64,000 nucleotides of DNA, from the NCBI GenBank assembly GCA_002336245.1, contig DDDG01000001.1, positions 28,554 through 92,553 on the forward strand, given 5' to 3'. Origin of the DNA: Flavobacteriales bacterium UBA1986. Lineage in GTDB: Bacteria; Bacteroidota; Bacteroidia; Flavobacteriales_G; Salibacteraceae. Under the pieces are notes generated by a model. The model saw only the letters and a list, made by a program, of their open reading frames with translations. It was not told where the DNA came from and made no database searches. The position numbers and the translations under genes are program-made. Shown here one piece after another: positions 44,521 through 52,365 of the stretch. Numbering within the stretch: the first letter of the stretch is position 1; the number at the start of each line of letters is the position of its first letter.

Positions 44521-44539
44521 TATAGGTAACTTACCTATA
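44521..44539. promoter_or_regulatory. 19-bp palindrome, operator candidate
   Basis: TATAGGTAA-C-TTACCTATA, a perfect 9-bp inverted repeat around one base, about 95 bases before the small lipoprotein gene. The shape is that of a dimeric repressor site. Confidence 0.45.
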
Positions 44540-44544
44540 TCGAC

Positions 44545-45096
44545 TTGTTACCCAACATAAAAAAATCGAAAGAAATAATAATTAATTTCGTATTTCGAAA
44601 CCCAAAACATTTAAAATCATTAAAAAATTAAATAATGAAAAAATTACTCTATTTAGGAATTGTATTAATGCTTGCTTCTTGTGGTTCATCAACTTTAAAT
44701 GTGGACGGAAGAGAGGTTTCAACCATTAAAATTCACTATTTAGAAGTGATGACCGAAGATTTAGAAGGGAGGTACACTTGGGACGATGCAATGAAGGCTT
44801 GTGCTGATTTAGGAGATGGCTGGCGATTACCTACAAAAGATGAGTTGGATCTATTATATGATAACAAGGAAAAAATTGGCGGAGGTGCTAAGAACAACTA
44901 TTGGAGTTCTACGGAGTACGCTAACAAAATTGCGTGGAGTCAGTATTTCGGCTTTGGTGGCCAGAACGTCAGCAAAAAGTTCAACACATACTATGTGAGG
45001 GCTGTTCGGGCTTTTTAACAATTTACCCATTCATCTATTTAACAATTTATTGCCGTTGTGTGGAAGGATGAACGAAACTTTTTGCTTGGGTAACAA
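44545..45096. repeat. 11-bp inverted repeat pair flanking the small lipoprotein gene
   Basis: TTGTTACCCAA at 44545-44555 and its exact reverse complement TTGGGTAACAA at 45086-45096 bracket a ~550-bp AT-rich block holding the lipoprotein gene. No transposase is inside and no target duplication is evident. Confidence 0.45.
44635..45018 (+). CDS. Small lipoprotein with DUF1566-like domain
   Basis: 127 aa. Lipoprotein signal peptide (YLGIVLMLASC, Cys about 16). The body has the DUF1566/Lcl C-terminal pattern: YTWDDAMKACADLGDGWRLP, TKDELDLLYDNKEKIGG, YWSSTEYANKIAWSQYFGFG and YYVRAVRAF. Such domains occur in surface-exposed lipoproteins and resemble a truncated C-type-lectin/FGE-like fold; function is unknown. 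The gene is visibly more AT-rich than its neighbours, lies alone, and is bracketed by an inverted repeat, so transfer is possible. Confidence 0.85.
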   Translation: MKKLLYLGIVLMLASCGSSTLNVDGREVSTIKIHYLEVMTEDLEGRYTWDDAMKACADLGDGWRLPTKDELDLLYDNKEKIGGGAKNNYWSSTEYANKIAWSQYFGFGGQNVSKKFNTYYVRAVRAF

Positions 45097-45203
45097 CTAA
45101 TTGCCCCGACCCCCATCTACATCTTTAATCCCAAAGGGCATCCCATTCATTACTACTGTACTGATGAATATTTAATTGGTGTTCTAAACACCTATATATT
45201 GTA
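45019..45203. other. Non-coding part of the gap before topA
   Basis: No ORF with coding character. Contains the right inverted repeat (45086-45096) and a small hairpin GGTGTT-CTA-AACACC (45178-45192), which on the minus strand lies just after the stop of the putative 32-residue ORF. Confidence 0.4.
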
Positions 45204-45302
45204 TCAGCGGTATAGTACCAGATAAAGTTTGCGCTTATGATCGCTCTTCTCTTCTACCAACGTAGCGCTACCTTGTACCTCTTCAGGGAGTAAACTTTCC
45301 AT
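45204..45302 (-). CDS. Putative 32-residue protein, antisense in the gap before topA
   Basis: ATG at 45302 to TGA at 45204; begins MESLLPEEV and ends KLYLVLYR. Residue composition is like real protein (charged, no low complexity). Upstream on the same strand is an exact -7 element TAAATTTG (45332 to 45325), 22 bases before the ATG, and 17 bases further the palindrome TGACA-TTC-TGTCA (45350-45362). A 6-bp hairpin follows the stop. It may be a real small gene or the start of a lost transposase or other gene. No family recognised. Confidence 0.35.
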   Translation of the reverse strand: MESLLPEEVQGSATLVEEKSDHKRKLYLVLYR

Positions 45303-45349
45303 ATTCTTCTTGACTTTGCGGCGGCAAATTTAAGCTTTTTAGGGGCTGC

Positions 45350-45362
45350 TGACATTCTGTCA
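45350..45362. promoter_or_regulatory. TGACA-N3-TGTCA palindrome
   Basis: Perfect 5-bp inverted repeat (TGACA-TTC-TGTCA) at about the -33 position of the minus-strand TAAATTTG element; also 115 bases before topA. Half-sites match the boxes upstream of groS. Confidence 0.4.
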
Positions 45363-45476
45363 TTTTGCCTGCAGTTTTGGGGTAAACAAAATGAACATTC
45401 GGACTGTTCGCTCTTTATTCCTTTATTTTGCAGCCCTCAAGCCCTCTCGGTTTGAGGCTTCACTGAAAGATAATAA

Positions 45477-47783
45477 ATGAACTTAGTAATAGTTGAGTCA
45501 CCAGCCAAAGCGAAGACCATAGAAGGTTTTCTAGGGAAAGATTTCACCGTAAAATCGAGTTACGGGCACATCCGAGACTTAGCGAAAAAGGGCGTTGCCA
45601 TAGATGTTGAAAAGGGTTTTGAACCCAACTATGAGGTGATGCCAGATAAAAAAGCGGTCATTGCTGAACTTAAAAAACTTTCTAAGGGAGCCGAGATGGT
45701 TTGGTTAGCGACGGATGAGGACCGAGAAGGAGAAGCTATCTCTTGGCATTTGGCTGAAGTTCTGAAGCTCGAAGATGCACGGACCAAGAGGATTGTCTTT
45801 CATGAAATTACTAAAACAGCAATCCAAAAAGCAATCGAGAATCCTCGCACCATCGATAAAAATTTAGTTGATGCTCAGCAAGCGCGTCGGGTATTAGACC
45901 GTTTAGTCGGTTTTGAGATATCACCTGTATTGTGGAGGAAGGTGAAACCATCTCTTTCTGCCGGACGTGTGCAGTCTGTGGCAGTTCGGCTCATAGTTGA
46001 GCGTGAGAGTGAGATTAAAGGTTTCGTTCCAGAAAGTTCATTTCGTGTAGTTGCTCAATTTCAAAATTCAGATGGGGCGTTAGCTAAGGCTATTTGCACC
46101 AAGAACACAAGTACTTTGGAAGAGGCTAAAGCGCTTCTTGAAGAGGTGAAAGATCAGATCTTCCAAGTGCGATCTGTAATTAAGAAGCCTTTAAAGAGGA
46201 AGCCGGCTGCGCCATTTACCACGAGTACACTTCAACAAGAGGCAAGTCGAAAGCTCGGGTACAGTGTAGGGCAAACGATGTCTGTGGCTCAGAAGCTTTA
46301 CGAGGCAGGAAAGATCACCTACATGAGAACCGATTCAGTGAATCTCTCCGATACTGCTTTGAATGCTTCGAAGGCAGAAATTCATAGTGCCTATGGAGAG
46401 CGTTATTCTGAAACACGGAAATACGCGTCTAAAAACAAAAGTGCACAGGAAGCTCACGAGGCCATTCGTCCGACTTATTTTGAGCATCACGAAGTAGACG
46501 GAACACCGCAAGAACAAAAACTTTATTCTCTTATTTGGAAAAGAGCGATTGCCTCACAAATGGCAGAAGCCGAGCTTGAAAAAACCAATGTGCTGATCGA
46601 AGCAGGAAATACAAGCATCGAATTTAAAGCTGAGGGTGAAGTCATCACCTTCGATGGTTTTATAAAAGTCTACACCGAAGGGGACGATGACGATGATGAA
46701 AAAGATGATCAGGCGGGTTTGCTTCCACCTATGAAAGAAGGTGAAAACTTAAGCTATGATGACATCGTCGCTCATCAGAGATTTAGTCATCACCCACCAA
46801 GATATACAGAAGCCAGCCTAGTGAAAAAGCTGGAAGCCCTTGGGATAGGTCGTCCATCTACATACGCACCAACGATTTCAACCATCCAAAAGCGTGACTA
46901 CGTGATAAAGGATGAGCGGGAAGGGGAAATGCGCGATGTCGAGCAATTGATTTTGAGCAGTTCTGGTATTGAAGAGAAAACGATTCAGGAACGAACTGGG
47001 GTGGAGCGTAAAAAGCTTTTCCCAACCGATATTGGGATCGTGGTGAACGATTTTTTGACAGAGCATTTTAAGCAAGTCATGGATTACAACTTCACAGCAG
47101 AAGTTGAAAAGGAATTCGATGAAATCTCGAACGGGAACAAGCCTTGGAACGAAATGATCTCCGTTTTCTACGGTCCATTCCACAAAAATGTGGAGGACAC
47201 GCTAGAGAACAGCGAGCGCGCTTCCGGAATGACTCTTCTTGGTGTTGACCCGAAATCAGGTAAAAACGTTTACTCTCGAATTGGTCGTTATGGTCCGATG
47301 GTTCAGATTGGTGAGGTTGAAGATGAGGAGAAGCCGAAGTTTTCAAGCATCAAATCAAAAATTTCAATTTCCGAAATCAACCTCGAACAGGCATTGAAGC
47401 TATTCGATTTCCCAAAAACGATCGGGGAGTTTGAAGGGGAAGAAGTAGTTATAGGAGAAGGAAGGTTTGGTCCTTTTGTGCGACACAAAAGCAAGTTTAC
47501 CTCAATCGGGAAAGAGCTCGACCATACTACCATAACTCTTGATGAAGCCATTGCGCTTGTTGTGGCAAAGCGAGAGAAAGATGCCAAGAGCGTGATCAAG
47601 ACTTTCGAAGAAAACGAAGACGTTCGTGTCCTCGATGGGCGATATGGTCCTTACATCAAATTCGGTAAGAAGAATGTTAAAATCCCAAAGGACAAAGCAC
47701 CTGAGAGCCTTACTTATGAGGAATGCGTTGCATTATCAGAGATTGTTCAAAAGTCTCCTCGAGGTCGTAAAAAGAAGGCCTAG
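45477..47783 (+). CDS. topA: DNA topoisomerase I
   Basis: Type IA topoisomerase relaxing negative supercoils. 768 aa. TOPRIM domain at the start (NLVIVESPAKAKTIEGFLG, WLATDEDREGEAISWHL with the metal acidic triad), LVDAQQARRVLDRLVGFEISP, SLSAGRVQSVAVRL, active-site Tyr282 in ITYMRTDSVNLSDTA, IGRPSTYAPTISTIQKRDYV. The C-terminus has no zinc fingers; it has three repeats of a GRYGPYIKFGKK type (about 600-760), as in other Bacteroidota. Upstream of the arginase-like gene and T9SS cluster in a conserved order. Confidence 0.98.
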   Translation: MNLVIVESPAKAKTIEGFLGKDFTVKSSYGHIRDLAKKGVAIDVEKGFEPNYEVMPDKKAVIAELKKLSKGAEMVWLATDEDREGEAISWHLAEVLKLEDARTKRIVFHEITKTAIQKAIENPRTIDKNLVDAQQARRVLDRLVGFEISPVLWRKVKPSLSAGRVQSVAVRLIVERESEIKGFVPESSFRVVAQFQNSDGALAKAICTKNTSTLEEAKALLEEVKDQIFQVRSVIKKPLKRKPAAPFTTSTLQQEASRKLGYSVGQTMSVAQKLYEAGKITYMRTDSVNLSDTALNASKAEIHSAYGERYSETRKYASKNKSAQEAHEAIRPTYFEHHEVDGTPQEQKLYSLIWKRAIASQMAEAELEKTNVLIEAGNTSIEFKAEGEVITFDGFIKVYTEGDDDDDEKDDQAGLLPPMKEGENLSYDDIVAHQRFSHHPPRYTEASLVKKLEALGIGRPSTYAPTISTIQKRDYVIKDEREGEMRDVEQLILSSSGIEEKTIQERTGVERKKLFPTDIGIVVNDFLTEHFKQVMDYNFTAEVEKEFDEISNGNKPWNEMISVFYGPFHKNVEDTLENSERASGMTLLGVDPKSGKNVYSRIGRYGPMVQIGEVEDEEKPKFSSIKSKISISEINLEQALKLFDFPKTIGEFEGEEVVIGEGRFGPFVRHKSKFTSIGKELDHTTITLDEAIALVVAKREKDAKSVIKTFEENEDVRVLDGRYGPYIKFGKKNVKIPKDKAPESLTYEECVALSEIVQKSPRGRKKKA

Positions 47784-47791
47784 AGCAAATC

Positions 47792-47799
47792 TAAATTTG
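47792..47799 (+). promoter_or_regulatory. -7 element directly before the arginase-like gene
   Basis: Exact TAAATTTG, 7 bases before the TTG start at 47807; a transcript from here would be leaderless. Confidence 0.45.
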
Positions 47800-47806
47800 C
47801 CCTACT

Positions 47807-48955
47807 TTGGAAAGTAGGATCTATTTAAGCCCACCATCATCTCATTCGTCTGAGGACTTCCGTAAAGGAACAATTGGGCATTCTGTTCAGTCTCTTTCAG
47901 GAAGCACTGAATTAGTCGAATACGATTTGGCCATTCTCTTCGTGCCAGAATACCGCGGTGCTGAACTAGGAATTTCCGATGAAATTGAAGGTGTAGAGCA
48001 ATCCCTTTTTGAGCTTTCCGATTCATTTGGAAATTTGAAGCTCTTACACTTGGGTTATGTTGTCCCTGGCGAAAACCTAAGTGACACCTATCTAGCCGTA
48101 ACTCAAATTGTCCGCGAATGCATTGGAAATAAGGTTCTGCCAATCGTTATTGGCGGAAGTCAGGACCTTACCTACGCGTCCTACAGTGCCTATGAAGAAG
48201 AGGAGCGGGTAATGAACCTCGTGAGTGTAGACTACTCTTTTGACTTAGGAGACGTTGATAGTCCCATTGGCTATGAGTCCTATCTAAATAAGATCATTCT
48301 CAGTCACCCAAATTACCTCTACAACTACAGCAACCTTGGTTATCAATCCTATTTTGTTCGTCCGGATGAACTCGAGTTGATGAATAAATTGAAATTTGAT
48401 TTCTATCGTTTGGGCAATGTTCGAAGCGACTTAAAGGAAGTTGAGCCAATTGTGCGAAATGCAGATTTGTTGAGTTTCGACCTGAATGCCATCAAAGTAG
48501 CTGATTGCCCAGGAAGTTTGAAGCCGACCCCAAATGGTTTCTATGGGGAAGAAGCTTGCGCGATTTCCAGATATGCAGGACTTAGTGACAAATTGAGTTC
48601 AATAGGTTTCTATAATTTGAAGCCTTCGGGTGCTGGAGATCAAAGTCCGCACTTGCTCGCTCAAATGTTGTGGTACTTTATTGAAGGTTTTTACAGCAGA
48701 AAGAACGATTCTCCAGTCATAAACCGAACAGATTTCTTGAAATATACCGTCACTTCAGCGAATGATTTGGGTGAAATCGTCTTTTATAAGAACTTATTGA
48801 GTGAGCGTTGGTGGATGGATGTTCCATTGCCTCAATCAAAGCTAAGTAAGTACGAGCGACACCAGCTAGTGCCTTGTTCTTACAGTGATTACGAGCAGGC
48901 GTGCAACGATGAAATCCCTTCCAAATGGCTCCGTAATTATGAGAAGTTTAGCTAA
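47807..48955 (+). CDS. Arginase/formimidoylglutamase-fold protein with degenerate metal site
   Basis: 382 aa, arginase superfamily fold; homologues are usually named formimidoylglutamase and sit before PorP/SprF-gldKLMN. The catalytic motifs are altered: GGxH is VIGGSQD (Gln119 for His), DAHxD is VDYSFD (Ser144 for His, Asp142 and Asp146 kept), and SFDxD is SFDLN (Asp225 kept, Asn227 for Asp). Loss of about half the Mn ligands argues against hydrolase activity. Start is TTG, the only start in frame after an in-frame stop at 47792. Inferred role: structural or regulatory partner of T9SS; unproven. Confidence 0.85.
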   Translation: MESRIYLSPPSSHSSEDFRKGTIGHSVQSLSGSTELVEYDLAILFVPEYRGAELGISDEIEGVEQSLFELSDSFGNLKLLHLGYVVPGENLSDTYLAVTQIVRECIGNKVLPIVIGGSQDLTYASYSAYEEEERVMNLVSVDYSFDLGDVDSPIGYESYLNKIILSHPNYLYNYSNLGYQSYFVRPDELELMNKLKFDFYRLGNVRSDLKEVEPIVRNADLLSFDLNAIKVADCPGSLKPTPNGFYGEEACAISRYAGLSDKLSSIGFYNLKPSGAGDQSPHLLAQMLWYFIEGFYSRKNDSPVINRTDFLKYTVTSANDLGEIVFYKNLLSERWWMDVPLPQSKLSKYERHQLVPCSYSDYEQACNDEIPSKWLRNYEKFS

Positions 48956-49056
48956 CGCGACGGGGTAAGTTTTCTTTTTCTTACCTTTACTTCTCTGTTA
49001 TATTTCTTATAATTCATATTTTAGCCGACCTTATAAGAGCCTCATCAAGCAACTGT

Positions 49057-49998
49057 ATGAAACAAACTTTTCTGATTTCCGCTGCCCTTCTTCTCTTTGC
49101 GACTTCAGCTAGTGCACAGCAGGATCCTCAGTTTTCGATGAATATGTTCAATCGACTGTTTCCGAATCCTGCCTATGCCGGAGCTACTAATCAAAGCTGT
49201 TTTACGGCCTTGTTTCGTGAGCAATGGGCTGGTTACACGGGTAATCCAAGAACATATATGGTCTCAGGACACACACCTTGGAAACTTGTTCATGGTGGAA
49301 TAGGTGGAAGCGTATACGGCGATCAAATTGGCCCAATCAGTTACACTGGTGGAAAGTTGGCTTATTCATTTCGTCAACCAATTGGCATCGGATTTTTAGG
49401 TGTTGGTATTGGTATCGGCGCATTCCAAACGAGTATTGCGGGTGATCAATGGGTTACTTTAAATGCAGATGCTCCGGATGGTAAAAACGACCCAACCTTG
49501 GCTTTCGCTGAGGATATGACTGGTACCACTTTCGATTTAGACTTTGGGGTTTACTACAACACAGATAGACTCTATGCTGGTTTATCTACCACACACATTC
49601 CTGCGGGAGACGTTGCAGAAAACTATTCTGTGGCTCGTCATTTCTTCCTTCAAGCAGGATATATATACGACCTTACATCGGATATTTCTATCCAGCCATC
49701 GACTTTGGTGAAGTTTGATACCAAGGTCGCTCAGGTGGATATTAACGTGAGTGCCTTGTACCGAGATATGTTCTGGGGAGGTATCAGTTACAGACTAGAG
49801 GACGCCATAGCGCCAATCCTCGGATTTTTCTATGATGGCCTCGGGCCGGGACGTTTAAGGGTAGGATACTCTTACGACGTTGGATTAAACAGGTTAAACA
49901 CTGGGCACAGTGGTTCACATGAAATCATGTTGAATTACTGCTTTAAAATTACGCCTCCAGTTAAAGTTCAACGTCACAGAACAGTCTTGTTCTTGTAA
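49057..49998 (+). CDS. PorP/SprF family T9SS outer-membrane protein (copy 2)
   Basis: 313 aa. Signal peptide ending ATSASAQQ; family motif DPQFSMNMFNRLFPNPAYAGA; FREQWAGYTGNPRTYMVSGHTP; last strands RVGYSYDVGLNRL and GSHEIMLNYCF. This is the copy linked to gldKLMN, the position of the core component PorP. In the cell: outer membrane beta-barrel, linked in the family to the peptidoglycan-binding PorE. A 116-base gap separates it from gldK. Confidence 0.92.
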   Translation: MKQTFLISAALLLFATSASAQQDPQFSMNMFNRLFPNPAYAGATNQSCFTALFREQWAGYTGNPRTYMVSGHTPWKLVHGGIGGSVYGDQIGPISYTGGKLAYSFRQPIGIGFLGVGIGIGAFQTSIAGDQWVTLNADAPDGKNDPTLAFAEDMTGTTFDLDFGVYYNTDRLYAGLSTTHIPAGDVAENYSVARHFFLQAGYIYDLTSDISIQPSTLVKFDTKVAQVDINVSALYRDMFWGGISYRLEDAIAPILGFFYDGLGPGRLRVGYSYDVGLNRLNTGHSGSHEIMLNYCFKITPPVKVQRHRTVLFL

Positions 49999-50082
49999 TA
50001 TTTCAGAAACATTGGCGTTTCAGTTATCGTACTACTGGAACCCTTGTTATTTGGGTATTTAATAGAACTGAAATAAAAATTT

Positions 50083-50090
50083 TACATTTG
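50083..50090 (+). promoter_or_regulatory. -7 element for gldKLMN
   Basis: Exact TACATTTG 24 bases before the gldK ATG. A GGAGG lies 4 bases before the ATG, unusual for this genome. Confidence 0.55.
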
Positions 50091-50114
50091 CTACACTCTA
50101 AATATGGAGGTATC

Positions 50115-51428
50115 ATGAAGAAGGTACTCTTTTCCATCGTCGTTGCGTCCCTGCTAAGTGCATGTGGGACTACAAACGACGGACAACTTAAAGGCGTGCA
50201 AGACCGCGTCATTTGGTTCCAGCAAGATCCAGTAGGTATGCTATACATACCCCCTGGAAGTTATAACATGGGCCCAAGTGATCAGGATGCACCATATTCT
50301 TATACCTCTCGTTCGAAGACGGTTTCTGTATCTCCTTTTTACATGGATGAGACTGAGGTCACTAACAACGAGTACCGCCAGTTTGTATACTGGGTGCGTG
50401 ACTCTATCGCTAGAAAGATTCTAGGGGAAGAGGTGAGTGAAGAAGATTTCTTCATCACCCAAAATGAATTTGGGGAAGACATTGAACCTCCTTACTTGAA
50501 CTGGAGAACTCGGATTGATTGGGATGCGCCAGACGAGCGCGAGGCTTTGGCGGTAATGTTCCTTCCTGAATACGAACGTTTTTACCGACGTCGTGAATTG
50601 GATTCTAGAAAATTGATTTACGAATACTTCTGGATTGATTGGAACGATGCAGCTCGTAAGAACCCAACAATCAACGGAGATAATCTTCGTGAAAGAGGAT
50701 TAACGGACAGATCAGTTTTTATCCGTCGTGATGAAATAAACGTTTATCCTGACACTTTGTGTTGGATACATGATTTCACCTATTCCTACAACGAGCCTTT
50801 AACAAATATGTACTTCTGGCATCCTGCATACGACGACTACCCAGTTGTTGGTGTGAGTTGGAAACAAGCCAGAGCTTTCAGTATTTGGAGAACTCAATTA
50901 TTCAATGACTTTTTACGTCAGTATGACGGAACTTGGGTTCAAGATTTCCGATTGCCAACAGAGTCTGAGTGGGAATACGCTGCTCGAGGTGGTCTAGATC
51001 TTTCTTCTTACCCATGGGGAGGTCCATACATAAGAAACACTCGAGGTTGTTTCTTAGCGAACTTCAAACCTCTTAGAGGTAATTATTATGATGATGGCGG
51101 TATACACACAGTACCTACCATGTCCTACGAACCAAATGACTTTGGCTTGTATTGTATGGCTGGTAACGTTGCTGAGTGGACAAGTAACGCCTACGAAGAG
51201 TCATCGCTTGATTATGCGCACGATTTGAATATGAATTATGTTTATGAAGCCAAGGACGATGATCCTCCGGTTCTTAAGCGTAAAGTGATCCGTGGTGGAT
51301 CGTGGAAGGACGTTGGATATTTTCTCCAAACGAGCACTCGTACTTATGAATATCAAGATACGGCTAAAAGCTACGTTGGCTTTCGCTGTGTAATGAGTTA
51401 TCTTGGTATGGGTAAATCTTCAATCTAG
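50115..51428 (+). CDS. gldK: T9SS ring lipoprotein GldK (PorK)
   Basis: Forms with GldN the periplasmic ring under the outer membrane. 437 aa. Signal peptide with lipobox LLSAC (Cys about 16). FGE/SUMF-like domain: MLYIPPGSYNMGPSDQDAPY, SPFYMDETEVTNNEYRQFV, YPVVGVSWKQARAFSIWR, FRLPTESEWEYAARGG, YCMAGNVAEWTSNAY, KVIRGGSWKDVGYFLQTSTR, YVGFRCVMSYLG. ATG 50115 gives the signal peptide; the ORF's earlier ATG (50088) overlaps the promoter. First of four genes in a row. Confidence 0.96.
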   Translation: MKKVLFSIVVASLLSACGTTNDGQLKGVQDRVIWFQQDPVGMLYIPPGSYNMGPSDQDAPYSYTSRSKTVSVSPFYMDETEVTNNEYRQFVYWVRDSIARKILGEEVSEEDFFITQNEFGEDIEPPYLNWRTRIDWDAPDEREALAVMFLPEYERFYRRRELDSRKLIYEYFWIDWNDAARKNPTINGDNLRERGLTDRSVFIRRDEINVYPDTLCWIHDFTYSYNEPLTNMYFWHPAYDDYPVVGVSWKQARAFSIWRTQLFNDFLRQYDGTWVQDFRLPTESEWEYAARGGLDLSSYPWGGPYIRNTRGCFLANFKPLRGNYYDDGGIHTVPTMSYEPNDFGLYCMAGNVAEWTSNAYEESSLDYAHDLNMNYVYEAKDDDPPVLKRKVIRGGSWKDVGYFLQTSTRTYEYQDTAKSYVGFRCVMSYLGMGKSSI

Positions 51429-51468
51429 TCTTAATATTATCTATTTAATACAAAAACCTGGCTGACCT

Positions 51469-52326
51469 ATGTCCAAGAAAAAAGGTGGATTATCTGAATA
51501 CCTCTACGGAACTGTAAAAGGAAAAACCATGGTGAACTACGGAATGTCCATTGGGGCATCTGTTGTAATCCTTGGTGCACTATTTAAAATTCAGCACTAC
51601 CCAGGTGCATCGGCAATGTTGATTATTGGACTTGGTACAGAGGCATTGCTTTTCGTTTTAGGGGCCTTGGAACCACAGCATTTGAATACAGACTGGTCGA
51701 AAGTATATCCAGAGCTTGCTTCTCACGACGAGGAAGAAGGTGAAGAAGATGAAATTGAAGATTTGGGGGAGGTTGCTGAAGGAAGTGATTTACCAGTAAC
51801 GGAACAATTGGACAACATGTTGGAAGATGCGAAAATTGGTCCAGAGCTCATCGAGAGTTTAGGGTCTGGTCTTCGTGGCTTAAGAGATACTACTGATAAG
51901 CTTGCCGACGTTTCAAACGCTAGTGCAGCGACTGATGATTATGTTGATAGCATAAGACATGCTAGTAGAAGCGTTCAATCATTGAGTGGTACTTATGAAG
52001 CGGCATCCGCCTCTTTAACTGGTTTGGCTAGTTCTAGCGATGCGGGTTCTTCTCTTGGAGATCACCTGAATTTAATGGCGAGCAATCTTTCTGAGTTGAA
52101 CGAGTCTTATACAACTCAACTCCAAGGTTCAAAAGCCCAAATTGCTGCTACTGAGCAATACTTTGAAGGAATTGAAGGTCTACTTCAAAACCTGAATGAA
52201 TCAGTGAAGGACGCTCAGCAGTATCGTTCTCAGATGGCTGAATTGTCAAACAATATTTCTCAATTGAATACGGTTTATGGAAACATGCTTACTGCAATGA
52301 CCGGAAACCAAGGAACTCAAGCGTAA
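51469..52326 (+). CDS. gldL: T9SS motor protein GldL (PorL)
   Basis: Cytoplasmic-membrane stator of the proton-driven motor that powers T9SS and gliding. 285 aa. Two helices near the N-terminus: GMSIGASVVILGALFKIQHYPGAS and AMLIIGLGTEALLFVLGALEP, with the conserved Glu in the second (TEALLF). The rest is cytoplasmic, acidic at about 80-105 and then long helical, Ser/Ala-rich probable coiled coil. 40 bases after gldK. Confidence 0.96.
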   Translation: MSKKKGGLSEYLYGTVKGKTMVNYGMSIGASVVILGALFKIQHYPGASAMLIIGLGTEALLFVLGALEPQHLNTDWSKVYPELASHDEEEGEEDEIEDLGEVAEGSDLPVTEQLDNMLEDAKIGPELIESLGSGLRGLRDTTDKLADVSNASAATDDYVDSIRHASRSVQSLSGTYEAASASLTGLASSSDAGSSLGDHLNLMASNLSELNESYTTQLQGSKAQIAATEQYFEGIEGLLQNLNESVKDAQQYRSQMAELSNNISQLNTVYGNMLTAMTGNQGTQA

Positions 52327-52365
52327 TCGCCAATAGATTATCTAACCTTAAAAAAGAGCTAACAG

